Shown: in pieces, positions 36,901 through 47,464 of the stretch | Layout of the letters: the number at the start of each line of letters is the position of its first letter | Position numbering within the stretch: the first letter of the stretch is position 1 | From: Erodium maritimum | Lineage: Eukaryota > Streptophyta > Magnoliopsida > Geraniales > Geraniaceae | Assembly: GCA_963921825.1 (NCBI GenBank) | Contig: OY997589.1 | Location: forward strand, 78,786,523 to 78,850,522 | Length of the DNA stretch: 64,000 bases | Direction: 5' to 3' | Notes under the pieces: model-generated | What the model was told of the DNA's origin: nothing | What the model saw: only the letters and a program-made list of their open reading frames with translations | Database searches by the model: none | Program-made: the position numbers and the translations under genes

Positions 36901-39900
36901 TGGGAAAGTTGGGTAATTTACTCATTAAAGTTGTATTAGGACTGGGGCTCCAAGTAACCTCCTTGGCTATACCAAGAGAGAATAATGAAATAAACAGACT
37001 TGAGAATGAAAATAATTGTTTGGTCTCTACGATGTCTTCGAGTTCTCTCTATAACGAGCTCGTATCAACGAGGTCTTTGGGTTCTCTCTTAACGAGCTCG
37101 TATCATCCACTATGGTGATGGCGTATTCGGGCCCTATAACGTGATCCGGAAGTCAGGGTCATAGCAATTTGACACTTCAATAACCGATGCGCATAAGAGT
37201 AAGTAGCGTGGCTGGGCAACATCAGTCTCCTCAACAACTCTCGAATTATGTTAGGTATTTGATCGACAATAACACATATACCATTTTCTTTCACAGTAAT
37301 CCCAAATTGAAAGGACGAAGTAGAGAACTTCTATACATAAATCAGATGAAGCTTCCATCAAATTCCTTCATTATAAACGGTCAAAAAAATGTTGTAGTGT
37401 TCTAAACGAAGAAATTAAAAAAATCGGACCCTAAAGACGGCAAGGATGAATCTCCAAATTTATAGAGATTGATTCTTTCTGAGTATGAATATGGTGGAAG
37501 CGAGAATAAAAAGTCAAAGAAGCAATGCAAATCCGGATTTCGAGCACCGAGAGAAAAAAAGGCCATGGAGTAGTGCATGTAGGTGCAGAATCCGGATTTC
37601 GAGCACTGAGAGAAAAAAAGGTCATGGAGTGCTCCATGTTAGTGCATACGAACTACAGCAGAGGAGTGAGGGCGGTGGCTAGGTCCGTTAGACATGATGT
37701 ACTAACTTAAGGCTGAAAATCAAAACTGGGAACTTATAAACGGAAGTTGAATGAGAGATAGCATTGAGGCTCTAATTTATGTCAATCTTGTGAATTTATT
37801 TTGTATGTCGATGAATAAAGTATTTTATAGTTGGTCGAAAAATTATATGAACTGAGTCTATCTAAACCTTAAATTATATAATTTCAACTAAACAGTTGGT
37901 CGAACGAGAAAAGTTTGGCCAATTTTATGAAAGATAAAATCCTTGTTTTGGGTTTATAGATGATAGATACACTTGGATTACGATGATTTGGAGAAGTGTA
38001 ATGTGAGCTCGGTGAGACATTAGAGGACAACACAAAAAATGTGAGGATTTAGAAGGTAAGGATATCTGATTTTGTAATTGATGCTTTCAATAGAGTAACT
38101 GTAATTGTGACTAAATGTGATGTATATTTATGACTCAATGTGATGACTAAATGTGATGTATATTTCTTTATGTTGTTTATAGGAAAGAAAAGAAAAAAAA
38201 TCTTATTGTAGTTTAGTTTACCTTTGTTCATGCCTACTCTCAAGCAAATGTGCCTATTAAGACTTGAACCTATGACCATAAGGGAGTGAGGGAGGTATCT
38301 TCCTTTAGGTGGCCCCAGATAAGCATGTTGTTATCATTTTTTGGTTGTTTATTGATCCCAATTTTGAATTTATAATTAGAACCAAAGAAAAATCCAATTA
38401 GTTGGATAAAAACTCACGTATTAGAAACTCATTTATAAATTCGAGATTGTTTCATAAATATAAATATTTCTTATCTTAATTTAGTTTGATTTCTTACATT
38501 GTTTAATATTAATATTTCCTATTTAGTGTCAAGTTAATCCATATATAAAGGGATGCTATCGTTTTACTGAAAAACAAGATTCATCAATAATATTTTAGAA
38601 CTATATATGGTATTAGAGCATTCGATCTTACGTTATGTTCAAGCGGGCTTTTTGTTTTGCCCACTCATTAATATATATGGTGGGCAAGGCGTTACTGTTC
38701 AAAATTTCCAGTTTGCATCGTCAATATTGTTCATACGACAGTTCACTCGCAAACATTGTTCACTTGACTATTGTTCGTTGTTTATCCGTGCCCTGTTCAC
38801 GGACACGCCATTGTTCGCTAGTCATTTACAATGTTCACTCGTTTTAGTCCTTCTGACTTTAGGGTGTTGGTGATTTTTCGGAAACAAAAATCACAACTTA
38901 AGCGTCCGTAAAATCAGCAAGGTTTGTGCCATTGTCGTGCTTACTTTACGATGTTTTGCATTGTCGTTAGACAACGTAGTTGCTCGAAGTTGTTTTGCAC
39001 CGTCAACGTAGTTGCTTGGAGTTGTTTCGCACCGTCCTTATGCAATGTAGTTGCTTGAAATTTTTTGCACCGTCATGTGACATAGTTGCTTCAAGTTAAT
39101 TCACATTGTCATCATACAACTTGCATGAAGATGTTTTGCTCTCATGTGAAGTAATTGTTGATTGCTTGTCCGTAAATTCAGGGTATGTCAATGGTTCCAT
39201 TTCGTCTAAGGCTTTAGAAAGTTGTTATTGGGTTATCACCTCCAGCTTTTATTAATGTTTAAGCCTATAAGCAAACGTATTCCTGTTATAACCTATGTGT
39301 AGACGTCTGTTCCTACTATAGTACGCGTATAAGATGTTCAGTCATACACGTTAGGGGAGGGGGGTTGTTGAAGAAACAACAAAATCTTGGGCCTTCAACA
39401 ACTATATAGCACGGTGATGACGCAACAACATAAAGTTGAAATTTGAAAGTTATTCTTCTTCTTATATGATGAAAGTTATTCTTCGTTCCGTGCAAGACTT
39501 ATTATCAAATTTGCATGTGAGGGGGAATGTTAGAGTTTAGTTTAATTGTGTTATAAGTATTTTCTATTCTTAGTTTAGTTTGATTTTCTTTATTGCTTAA
39601 TATTAGTATTTCATATTTAGTATGGAGTTACCATTTAATATTAGTATTCATTTACTATAGAGTTAATTTCTATATAAAAGATGTAGTATAAAATTAACCT
39701 CTATACAAAGGATGCTCTCATCATATTACAGGGAAAAAAAACAAGATTCGTCAATAATATTATAGAATTCTATAAATATAAACCAAGAGGAAAATCCATT
39801 AAAACAAGTGAAAACAAGTATAGCAAGGCATTGTCTTACCTTACTATACCCCGTTAAGGTTGAATAAGAGAATAGATGGTAAGACATTATTTTATCTCAT

Positions 39901-42900
39901 GTTACTATACCTAGTTAAGGCTGGATAAAAGAGTAAATGGTAATAGAAATTGATTTAATTACATTTTATTGATTATGTTTTCGACCATTCAAGGAATAAC
40001 AATCAATGTTTTAAAAATCCTGATTAGGTCTAGGCACACGTTTAGGCCTAGTTGATCCGCCTAAGCGTCCGTGTAGGCCTAATTGATCCGCCTAGACGTT
40101 TAGAACAATTTTGCATAGTATATTGACTAAGTTAAAATAATTAGATGATCATGCATAATTGTTTGGTATTGGTGATATTAAGGGTTGTGCTCATGAGTTG
40201 CTTGGTGTTATTTTTTAGGTATTTTAAATATTTGTTATCATTTTTAATATAATGAAATTCATATTGTGTTTCTAATATATCTATTAAAAAAATTAAAAAA
40301 TAGAAACATACAAATCCGATTAATACAAATCCGATTAATGCCCGTCTAGCTTCCGATTAATCTCCGAATCTCCGAAGGCCTTAGCCGTCCGACTAGCGCC
40401 TGACGACTTTTAGAACCTTGATAACAATAGACATAATGGTAGTCTAGAATAAGGTTGTTCAGTCTAGTATAAGGTTGTTCACGGGTGGATATTTGCATGT
40501 GTGAAGGGCATTTTTGTTTACTTGTGTGGATATGGGTTTGGATTTATGTAATCCATAACCCGCTCATGACAAACGAGTATTTAACAGATTTCATCTGTGG
40601 AAATATGTGGGTCAATTGGTCTTATCCGTCTAGCGTACAAACTATTTATCAAAATTTAGGAATAAAATTATTCTAAAAAAGAACATATTTCCCTGGTTGA
40701 GAAAGCACGTGGTTCAGTCTTATCCATTGTCGTGAAGACGAAAGAGAAATTTAGTTAGACGTAAAATTAATGAGTTTTGTAGTATTGTTGATTGAGCTTG
40801 GCACTATATGCGAGTAGATGGATCATCAACAGATCTACGTATCATGACCCACAATCCGTCTAGATTCGTTCAGATCAATAAAACCTGATATGCGAATGTA
40901 TAACGTGTTGGACACATACATATGCAATGCAGCATATTGAGATACTTATAACCTAGAACTCATCAGAACTTGGTTTGAATATTGAGATACTTATTCTAGC
41001 CATCTCTTTTGTGATAATTTAGAATTAGGTTTAAAAAAATGAAGTACCACAAAAAGTGTCTAGGTATGTCTTATTAGCTATCAAATGAAAGCAAATCATT
41101 GGAACATAATTAAATAAGATTCACTTTCACCAATGCAGCATATAATCTAATATTAAAAAAACTATGTATTATGAGTTGTATGACTATCAATTTGAATTTA
41201 CTTTTACTTATGAAATGAGGGATAAAGGAATAACTCAAAAATCTCTATCAAAATATTTTTGATAGAAGAAAACTCCCCTTGATTCCTCAATCAAATGTTT
41301 CTCTTGTTAGTGACAAGGAAGTTCACTAAAAAAAATTAGTTTAGCTAATGTCAAATTATCTCATACAATATAAATAAATGGGTTGTTTTGTAAAATGATA
41401 TACATAAATATTATTGTAATGTTCACCTTATTTTCTATAATATACAAAATATGACATTAAAAGATCTTTGTTGTGATTTTGCATTAAACTCATTTCAACC
41501 ATGGCAATAGTGTCTCTCCTATCCAACTAACTTATCTTTTAAGAAAAATGATGTTTTCATTAAGAAATGAGCTTTCAAATCATAACGTAGAAACATAAGC
41601 TGGAATGAACATCTCATTCTATCACCTTGTGGGCGTCCCTAGTATCAATTTTATATCCATCATGAGTCTGACATGTGGACCACATTGACTTTCCTACTCC
41701 CGCTTTTGTTAACTGATTTCAAGTTTGGGGGGTAATTTTTTTTTAACTAATACTAACTTCAAAGTAGTATAAAGTAACATTAAAAATATGAATATTGTAT
41801 GAAAATAATAAATGATTATTTATTTTATAAGACATGATGCCAACATTTCATATTTTAACAATATTGTAAAATATTTTCGTATTAATACGTAACTTCAAAA
41901 TAGTATAAAGTAATATTAAAAATATGAATATTGTATGAAAAACAATAAATGATTATTTATTTTATAAGACGTGATGCCAATATTTCATATTTCAACAATA
42001 TTGTAAAATATTTTTGTTGTGTATATTCATACTATCACTAGTCAATTGACCTCTCAATCCATTTCTCAACCGAGTTTTAATCATATTTATAATATAAAAT
42101 ACTCTTTCCGTGATCGTAATAACGAGTAAGATCATTACAATCACAAACAAATGAATAAAAATTTAAATACATCATTGTCGTTATAACAACAAATAAATTG
42201 TTCGAAGTAATGTGGTTAACACATTTTATTCTTAAAGACTAATTTAAATAAAAACAAGTTTTTGTAGATGATTAATTAGAATTACCTAATTAGAATAATA
42301 AATAATATAAAATAATTTAAAAGTTAGGAATGAGAACAGATGACGTTTAGAAATTGGAAAATAAAAGTTTCAAAAATAATTGAGGGGCATATTAGAAGTT
42401 CATAAAATGTAATATTGAGAAATTAAGGGGAAAAAGACAGTTAACAAGGTTTTAGAAAAACGGAAGGGGGGCACTTGAAACGTTTATAGGAAACAATGTA
42501 AAGAAATTGAGATAAAGAGTCTAAACTAAGTTGGCGAAAAATTTGAGGGGGGCACATTGAATGGCTCTGCCACTGCATGTAACTATAGGGAAGAATTAAA
42601 TAATTGCAAAAGCTTGTATGAACTATGCGTGTGTGAATAATCCTTTTTTGCAAAAATATGAAATCTCAACTAGTTTACGTTTGTACATCGATTTTTTTAC
42701 CGGAAATTAGTCATGTGTGCTTCATATTTTTTTCAAAAATGACAGTTTTGCCTTCACATTAGTATTTTAGATTTTGAAACACGTGTATACACTATAGATA
42801 CTCACAACATTTTGTAAAAGAAATGTAAATAGCCCATTCGGATGAAAAAGTTTGGAGATTTGTAAGAAAATAGCTCATACAAAATCGTATAATACGCCGT

Positions 42901-44902
42901 GTATTTTTACAATCATCTCTTTAGTTTGCAATTTTTACTTTATTTTATGTATGCATGTATGGATGGATATGTAATTGTACATGTAGATTGATACTAACCC
43001 TAATCAACATGTATATCAATTTTTAGATGCTAACTCAAAGTTTTCTTTACTAGTTGATCACAGTAAGTAATGAAATTGTGCAACAGCACCACATAATAAT
43101 ATACAACAAAAATACAACAATGCATATCTAAGAATACAACAAATAAAAAACATGCTGGTTAAACTTCATTGGGAGTGCCCACAAGTTCATACACTTCTTT
43201 GCAGTAATAGTTCCATAATAAGAGTTCTTACTCCCGTGCGTTTTGGTGATATTTTAAAAATCGCCTTGTAAAAACCCATCAAGTTCTTCCACCCTCCAGA
43301 TTTTTTGACCGGATGAGCTGATAGCTTGCATGACTGGTGCAGAGATTGTATTGTAACAGCCAGCGGCAATAAATATTGAAATAGTGGTAGTGTGATAAAT
43401 ATAGCATTGGCAATGATAACACGGTAGCATTCATAGATGATAAATAATTATACATAATTTCATGAACAATTGTATTCATGCATGTATGGATGTATGAATG
43501 AATTTGGAAATGCATTTCATAAATTATTTCCCTCTCAACCTCTCCCAAAAGTCAAATCCCTGATTTCTATCAGGAGCCTTTGTTCAGCTTCTATTTGTTG
43601 TATGACTTGGTTTCAACTTGGAAGTGTTATACATTGTTGTCTGATTTTCAGATTCATAGAGAATTAGTAAACAAGTGAATGGAAGCTGGAAATACTTTCG
43701 ATCATCTCTCATGGTGAACTCTCACTCAGAAAACGAGTCAATCAAGCAGCCAGAACTCACAGTGAGTTAAGACATAAAAAAGGTGGTATCGAACAACGAC
43801 TTGGAAATGGGTATATGAACGAAGAGAGGGTTGAAACTTGAGTCCCTAATGTTTTTATCTATTCCAATATGTGTGAGTGTACTAACCTAACATAAGTGAA
43901 CAAAGATCACCCACAACAAAAAATCAAATTTAACAACAGAACAAAGACCACATGAATAAGATTTTTCTGGGGTGCGCTCAAAAATACGATACTGCACGAT
44001 TATGCAGCACCATGACCAAAAACGTATGATTCAAGCAATTAAGCAATGAAGCACGATTTCGTGCAGGGCAGTGATATATACAATGCTTTAAGGACAGATA
44101 GGCATAGGAAGAACCATATTCAATGGTCTCCCAGGTGAATAGCGAAAAGATGTTGGTCGAGCTCCATGCAAGTGCAACTATTACATGGAATAATAACACC
44201 ACACCGACTCAATAATAAAACAAAAATTAAATTAAATTCATATCTGACGTAGGATATGATCCTATACCATAAAGTATCGTTGAGAACCGTGTAATGTAAA
44301 AGCGAATAAATAAATAATATAAAATTTATTTTCAAAATTGAAAAATAGGAGGACGGCGAATTAGGGTTTCAACAGATTTCACATGACAAAGAGGAAGGCG
44401 AATTAAAGATGAATTTCGCATCAATTACTCCAAATCAGAAGAAATTCGAGTAAAATAAGCAGCAAAAACCCTAGGCACGAACAGCTAGAGAAATTATGAT
44501 GAAAACGACATGAAAATGAAAATAAAATTGGGGAATCGGAAGAGACTGGAAGTGAGCAGCAGAGAACAGAACAGGTTTTGGAAATCGCAGAGAGTTAGCA
44601 GATGAAGACGAAGCAGGAAGAGGAGAAACGAACTAGTTTACTCCGATTCGATGCATAGCATAGCATAGCAATAAATCTGTAAAAAGCAAGTAGGAAATTA
44701 AAAGCGAGATAGCGTGCCTGTCGGAGCTAGAGAACTCGTAGAGCCTGCCGCGGTTGGAGAAGACGACGAGAGCGACGTCGGCGTCGCAGAGGATGGAGAG
44801 CTCGGCGGCCTTCTTGATGAGGCCGGAGCGGCGCTTGGAGAAGGTGACCTGACGGCTGCTCTTGTTCTCGATCCGCTTCATCTCCACCTTCCTCCGCCCC
44901 AT
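30910..44902 (-). CDS. FLC-like: MIKC-type MADS-box transcription factor, FLOWERING LOCUS C-like
   Basis: Seven exons: 44718-44902, 32891-32960, 32660-32721, 32484-32580, 31591-31632, 31136-31177 and 30910-31068 (185, 70, 62, 97, 42, 42 and 159 nt), giving 218 residues. Every junction keeps the frame, and the exon sizes are those of MIKC genes. Residues 1-60 are the MADS domain ([36 protein letters not shown]), followed by an I region (DRYQSH) and a K domain of heptad-rich helices across exons 3-6 ([31 protein letters not shown]). The tail ends LRLL. The [12 protein letters not shown] stretch and LxLL end fit the FLC/MAF clade; a neighbouring MIKC clade cannot be fully excluded. Family role: nuclear CArG-box-binding repressor of flowering, often silenced by cold. 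Introns 1 and 3 use GC donors. Intron 1 is 11,757 bp and full of transposons. Confidence 0.88.
32961..34078. other. MADS-gene intron 1, 3' part, with a 42-bp tandem duplication
   Basis: Intronic sequence upstream of exon 2. A perfect 42-bp tandem duplication occupies 33325-33408. No other element recognised. The poly(T) at 34079 marks the next insertion. Confidence 0.6.
34079..35126 (-). mobile_element. Poly(A)-tailed L1-like repeat in MADS intron 1
   Basis: On the minus strand it ends AGAGGTTAATTTAAATTTG...CGCCGATC followed by 12-13 A. It is flanked by TTGATAT on both sides (34072-34078 and 35127-35133), a probable 7-bp target duplication. The 3' end matches 25857-25905. The body is GC-rich and non-coding. 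It lies in the same orientation as the host gene. Confidence 0.6.
35592..37166 (+). mobile_element. Complete short LTR retrotransposon carrying a host gene fragment
   Basis: LTRs lie at 35592-35993 and 36771-37166, each with TGTTATG at the start and CATAACA (or CATAGCA) at the end. ATTTG flanks the element on both sides (35587-35591 and 37167-37171). A primer-binding site GTGGTATCAGAGCC follows the left LTR and GGGGGAGTGA precedes the right one. The internal 777 bp hold a short gag-like start (36018 on, [14 protein letters not shown], with a stop at 36078) and a sterol glucosyltransferase fragment. There is no pol, so it must have moved with help from another element. It lies antisense to the MADS gene. 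Confidence 0.9.
36215..36708 (+). pseudogene. UGT80: Captured sterol 3-beta-glucosyltransferase (UGT80) fragment
   Basis: One frame reads [64 protein letters not shown] and [20 protein letters not shown]. This is the C-terminal UDP-glucose-binding region of UGT80 enzymes, which glucosylate membrane sterols. Two in-frame TAG stops interrupt it (36388-36390, and 36529-36531 at the W of F-W-G-E-Q). The HHGGAG motif has become YHPGAG. No intron is seen across the fragment, which suggests capture through RNA. It is sense relative to the LTR element and cannot make an enzyme. Confidence 0.85.
37172..38447. other. MADS intron 1, middle part
   Basis: AT-rich intron. It contains a local duplication (ATTTCGAGCA with GAGAGAAAAAAAGG at 37535-37563 and 37595-37623), a short repeat of GATGACTAAATGTGATGTATATT near 38100-38165, and a possible SINE with B-box GGTTCAAGTC on the minus strand near 38255-38270. 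No gene found. Confidence 0.4.
38448..39775 (+). mobile_element. Small defective LTR element in MADS intron 1
   Basis: The sequence before TGGTATTAGAGCA (38448-38604) is repeated, in longer form, after the purine tract GAGGGGGAA (39528-about 39775). These are the two LTRs, the right one enlarged by an internal duplication. The ends are blurred and no target duplication was found. The interior (about 920 bp) has no ORF but carries degenerate repeats of CGTAGTTGCTTGGAGTTG near 38960-39130 and of ATTGTTCA near 38720-38835. Type: short non-autonomous Copia-like. Confidence 0.6.
39776..40003. other. MADS intron 1 spacer with a short duplication
   Basis: AT-rich, with a diverged direct repeat (TACTATACC..GTTAAGG with TGAATAAGAGA or TGGATAAAAGA; 39840-39945). 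Nothing else recognised. Confidence 0.4.
40004..40420. mobile_element. hAT-type MITE, 417 bp
   Basis: The ends are CAATGTTTTAAAA and TTTTAGAACCTTG, imperfect terminal inverted repeats. They are flanked by a perfect 8-bp duplication ATAACAAT (39996-40003 and 40421-40428). The interior has repeated CCGCCTA(A/G)(A/G)CG motifs. No ORF. Confidence 0.82.
40429..41751. other. MADS intron 1, AT-rich
   Basis: AT-rich intron DNA without a recognised element or gene. Confidence 0.4.
41752..42022. repeat. 136-bp tandem duplication in MADS intron 1
   Basis: 41755-41882 and 41891-42018 are near-identical (ACTTCAAA, ATAATAAATGATTATTTATT and TTGTAAAATATTTT recur at a 136-bp period). They differ by a handful of substitutions, so the duplication is fairly recent. 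Confidence 0.85.
42023..44717. other. MADS intron 1, 5' part next to exon 1
   Basis: AT-rich sequence with no coding signal. In FLC genes the first kilobases of intron 1 hold regulatory and silencing elements, so this part is the likeliest to be functional, but no specific motif could be confirmed by eye. Confidence 0.35.
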
Positions 44903-44926
44903 CTTGGGTTCCGATTCTCAGTCCCG

Positions 44927-45230
44927 CTCTCTCTCTCTCTCTCTCGGCCCGGTCCGATTTAAGGCGTGGAGCTGAGTTTGTCTGATAGTAGCCATGGGGT
45001 TGGTCAAGTCAAGTGAAAACGAACCGGTCTTTTGAGGCCTAAGTTTTTGAGATTTGAGAAGTGTAGCAGAGACTAGAGAGTGGCCTGTGCCGTTACCGTT
45101 CATAAATACGCAGTTAAAACGAAACACTAGATCAACGCCCAAGTCGGCTCTATCTCTTCTAGCCACGTGTCTCCTCCTATACGGTGCGTTTTAGAGCCAC
45201 TCTAATCCCGTCCTGCCACGTGCGGCTGCA
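44927..45230 (-). promoter_or_regulatory. Proximal promoter and 5' UTR of the MADS-box gene
   Basis: Upstream of the ATG (44902) lie a CT/GA microsatellite (44927-44945), a TATA-like CGTATTTATGAA on the minus strand (about 45102-45113), and two G-box cores CACGTG at 45164-45169 and 45217-45222, 53 bp apart. G-boxes bind bZIP/bHLH factors; their use here is inferred. The flank reaches the next transposon at 45945. Confidence 0.45.
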
Positions 45231-45944
45231 CAGTATGGCGGCTGGGTCCGCTCGTTTCTTTCCCTATAATCTATATGGTGGGTTTGGAGTCCATGAGTGA
45301 GTATCATTCGCGGGCTGGGTGCATGGTCGTAGCCTCGTAGGCATAAATACTAAGATAATTGTAGAAAATAATGTAAGACATTTATTTTATAAAAAACAAT
45401 TCTGAATTCCTGAATCAATGTTTAACATGTGTGGAATTAAAAAACAGTCATGCTTTCTTTTTTTAGCCAGAGGAGTACGTTAGGGTTTTTCGAGAGAGAC
45501 AACATGGTTTCCATGACAAATAGGTCATGGATATTGATGCATCCAATGTTTTAATATAGAGGGAAATCTCGACCGCGAACCAATTGGATGAATGAACAGG
45601 AAGGGTCACGTTGGAGGAAGCAGAGATTTTGACGGAAGAATGTGTGTGCCCCGATAGCTGCCTAAAGAACATAATGGACGAAAAACTCATAACCTCTAGG
45701 TCGTTCAACTAGGCGTGCTCATGATAGTCATTACTGAGTTCTGGAAAGTGTAAGGCCTCCTCGTCAAGCACATTGACGAGGGATTCCGTGATTTTTCTTC
45801 TTGTTGACGGAGGAGTGTGCGAGGGTTTCCGCTTCAAAATCTTGCCTCCGCTACCTCAAGTCCTTGCGGATCTCACCATGTATATGCTACTATCCATCAT
45901 CAAGTTCAGGCACACTTGGATATGGGTTCGGGTGGAGATTCTGT
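45231..45944. other. Flank between MADS promoter and Copia element
   Basis: No recognised gene. The right part (45700-45944) must have been continuous with 52991 on before the Copia insertion, and may belong to the same foreign block as the group II-like sequence. Confidence 0.35.
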
Positions 45945-46318
45945 TGTTGGGTTTGCCCTAGGCCCAATCGGGTTTCAAGCCCAATTGAGTCTTGGACCCA
46001 ATAATTAAAAGCATATAAAGGGATAATTAGGGTTAAGAGATATAATTTTCATTCTCTGCAACCACTTTTTCTATTCTCTCCCAAATAACCGAAAGAAGAA
46101 TCGTTCTTCTCCATAGCCGTCTCAATTGTTGAAAACATCAAAGATCGTTACTCGGTGTGGATACACTAGAGGCTTCGTAGTTTTGGATTTAAATCAACTT
46201 CGTTCTACAAATCAAGTAAGTGTTTTTATTGTTTTAACGATGATTTACATGCAATATATTTATTTTGGATCGAACGATTTAATTCTGCTGCGAACATATG
46301 ATGTTTTTCGATCCTTCA

Positions 46319-47464
46319 ATTGGTATCAGAGTCTTGGATTTTTGCATTTAAATCACATGTGAAATTATTATTATTTTCTATTGATATACATTTGTATACA
46401 CACTGTTTTTTGCCGAACCCGTGTATATGACTATATATGTGTATTAGTGGGGAATTGGTTTATGACATTTGAATTTGTGTTCATATATAAGACACCGTGT
46501 ATTTTCCCATAATCATTGCCTTATTCATATATAGAAGTATAGAACTATATATGTGGTTGCTTGATGTGTTTCGTTTACATGCATGTCTTTTTAATGGTTG
46601 GTAAGTGATTTATACTGTGTATAAGCAATAGATATGTATGTATGATATATATGTGTATGTATGAGATAAACATTTTATTCTCATATTTATGAACACTTTT
46701 CATTCGTACAGTAACGTATACAGTTTTGTATATGTGTTTTCATATACTGAAAATTGTATTAAAATTATTTTAATACAAATAAATCATGAAATTTTATTTT
46801 AAAATTATTGAATTTTGATTCACAAAATATGAGATATTTTGTTAAAGGCTTTTTCATCCAAGTAGATAAATAATTATAATTCGTTTACAAGGAACGACCT
46901 GACTATCAGGGGACTTGTAGTTCGGAATAATTCTTATTTTATTTTTGTTTACAAGGTACGACCTGACTACCAGGGGACTTGTAGTTCAAAGATAAATATA
47001 TATATATATTCCTCTTATTTGCTTACGATGCAGATACATAGAAATTTATTTAATGTTTGTACTTATAGTCTAGACTACCCATATGGTATAACTTTAATTA
47101 ATTTTCAAGAGGAAGTAATTTTGTCTATTCCATGTGATGTGTGAGTGAAGAAACATTATTTGATGTTACACTTATAGTCTGGACTACCCAGAGGGTGTAA
47201 TATTAACTAGTTTTCTGTCACTAGGATGGATAAACTCAAATATACTAATATGACCGACCTGACAACCAGGTGACTATGTAGTATATAGCCTGTTGTGGTT
47301 TTATATGATAAAATCAAGAAAAACTTTAATTATGTGTGAGAAACGACTTGACAACCAAGGGGCACATTCATGTTTTAAAGTTTGTATTATCATTTTGATG
47401 AATCGTATGTCTTAATGATGTATGTTTGTGCTATTGATGTTTTCCTTTACAGTTACTTTCTGAA
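46319..47464 (+). promoter_or_regulatory. Copia leader with repeated hairpin motif
   Basis: No ORF. Six versions of a short palindrome occur about 65-110 bp apart. Four are of the type C(C/T)TG-loop-CA(G/A)G (46898, 46962, 47258 and 47347), and two are TAGTCTAGACTA/TAGTCTGGACTA (47066 and 47175). They share a GAC(T/A)A(C/T)C core. Role unknown: packaging, dimerisation or translation control are options. Confidence 0.65.

Noticed and set aside
38220..38340. Second tRNA-derived SINE on the minus strand
   Set aside because: Only the B-box is convincing; the A-box and the ends were not found, so it is mentioned only in the intron entry.
44714..44962. Plus-strand ORF across the MADS exon 1
   Set aside because: It is the complement of a highly conserved coding exon.
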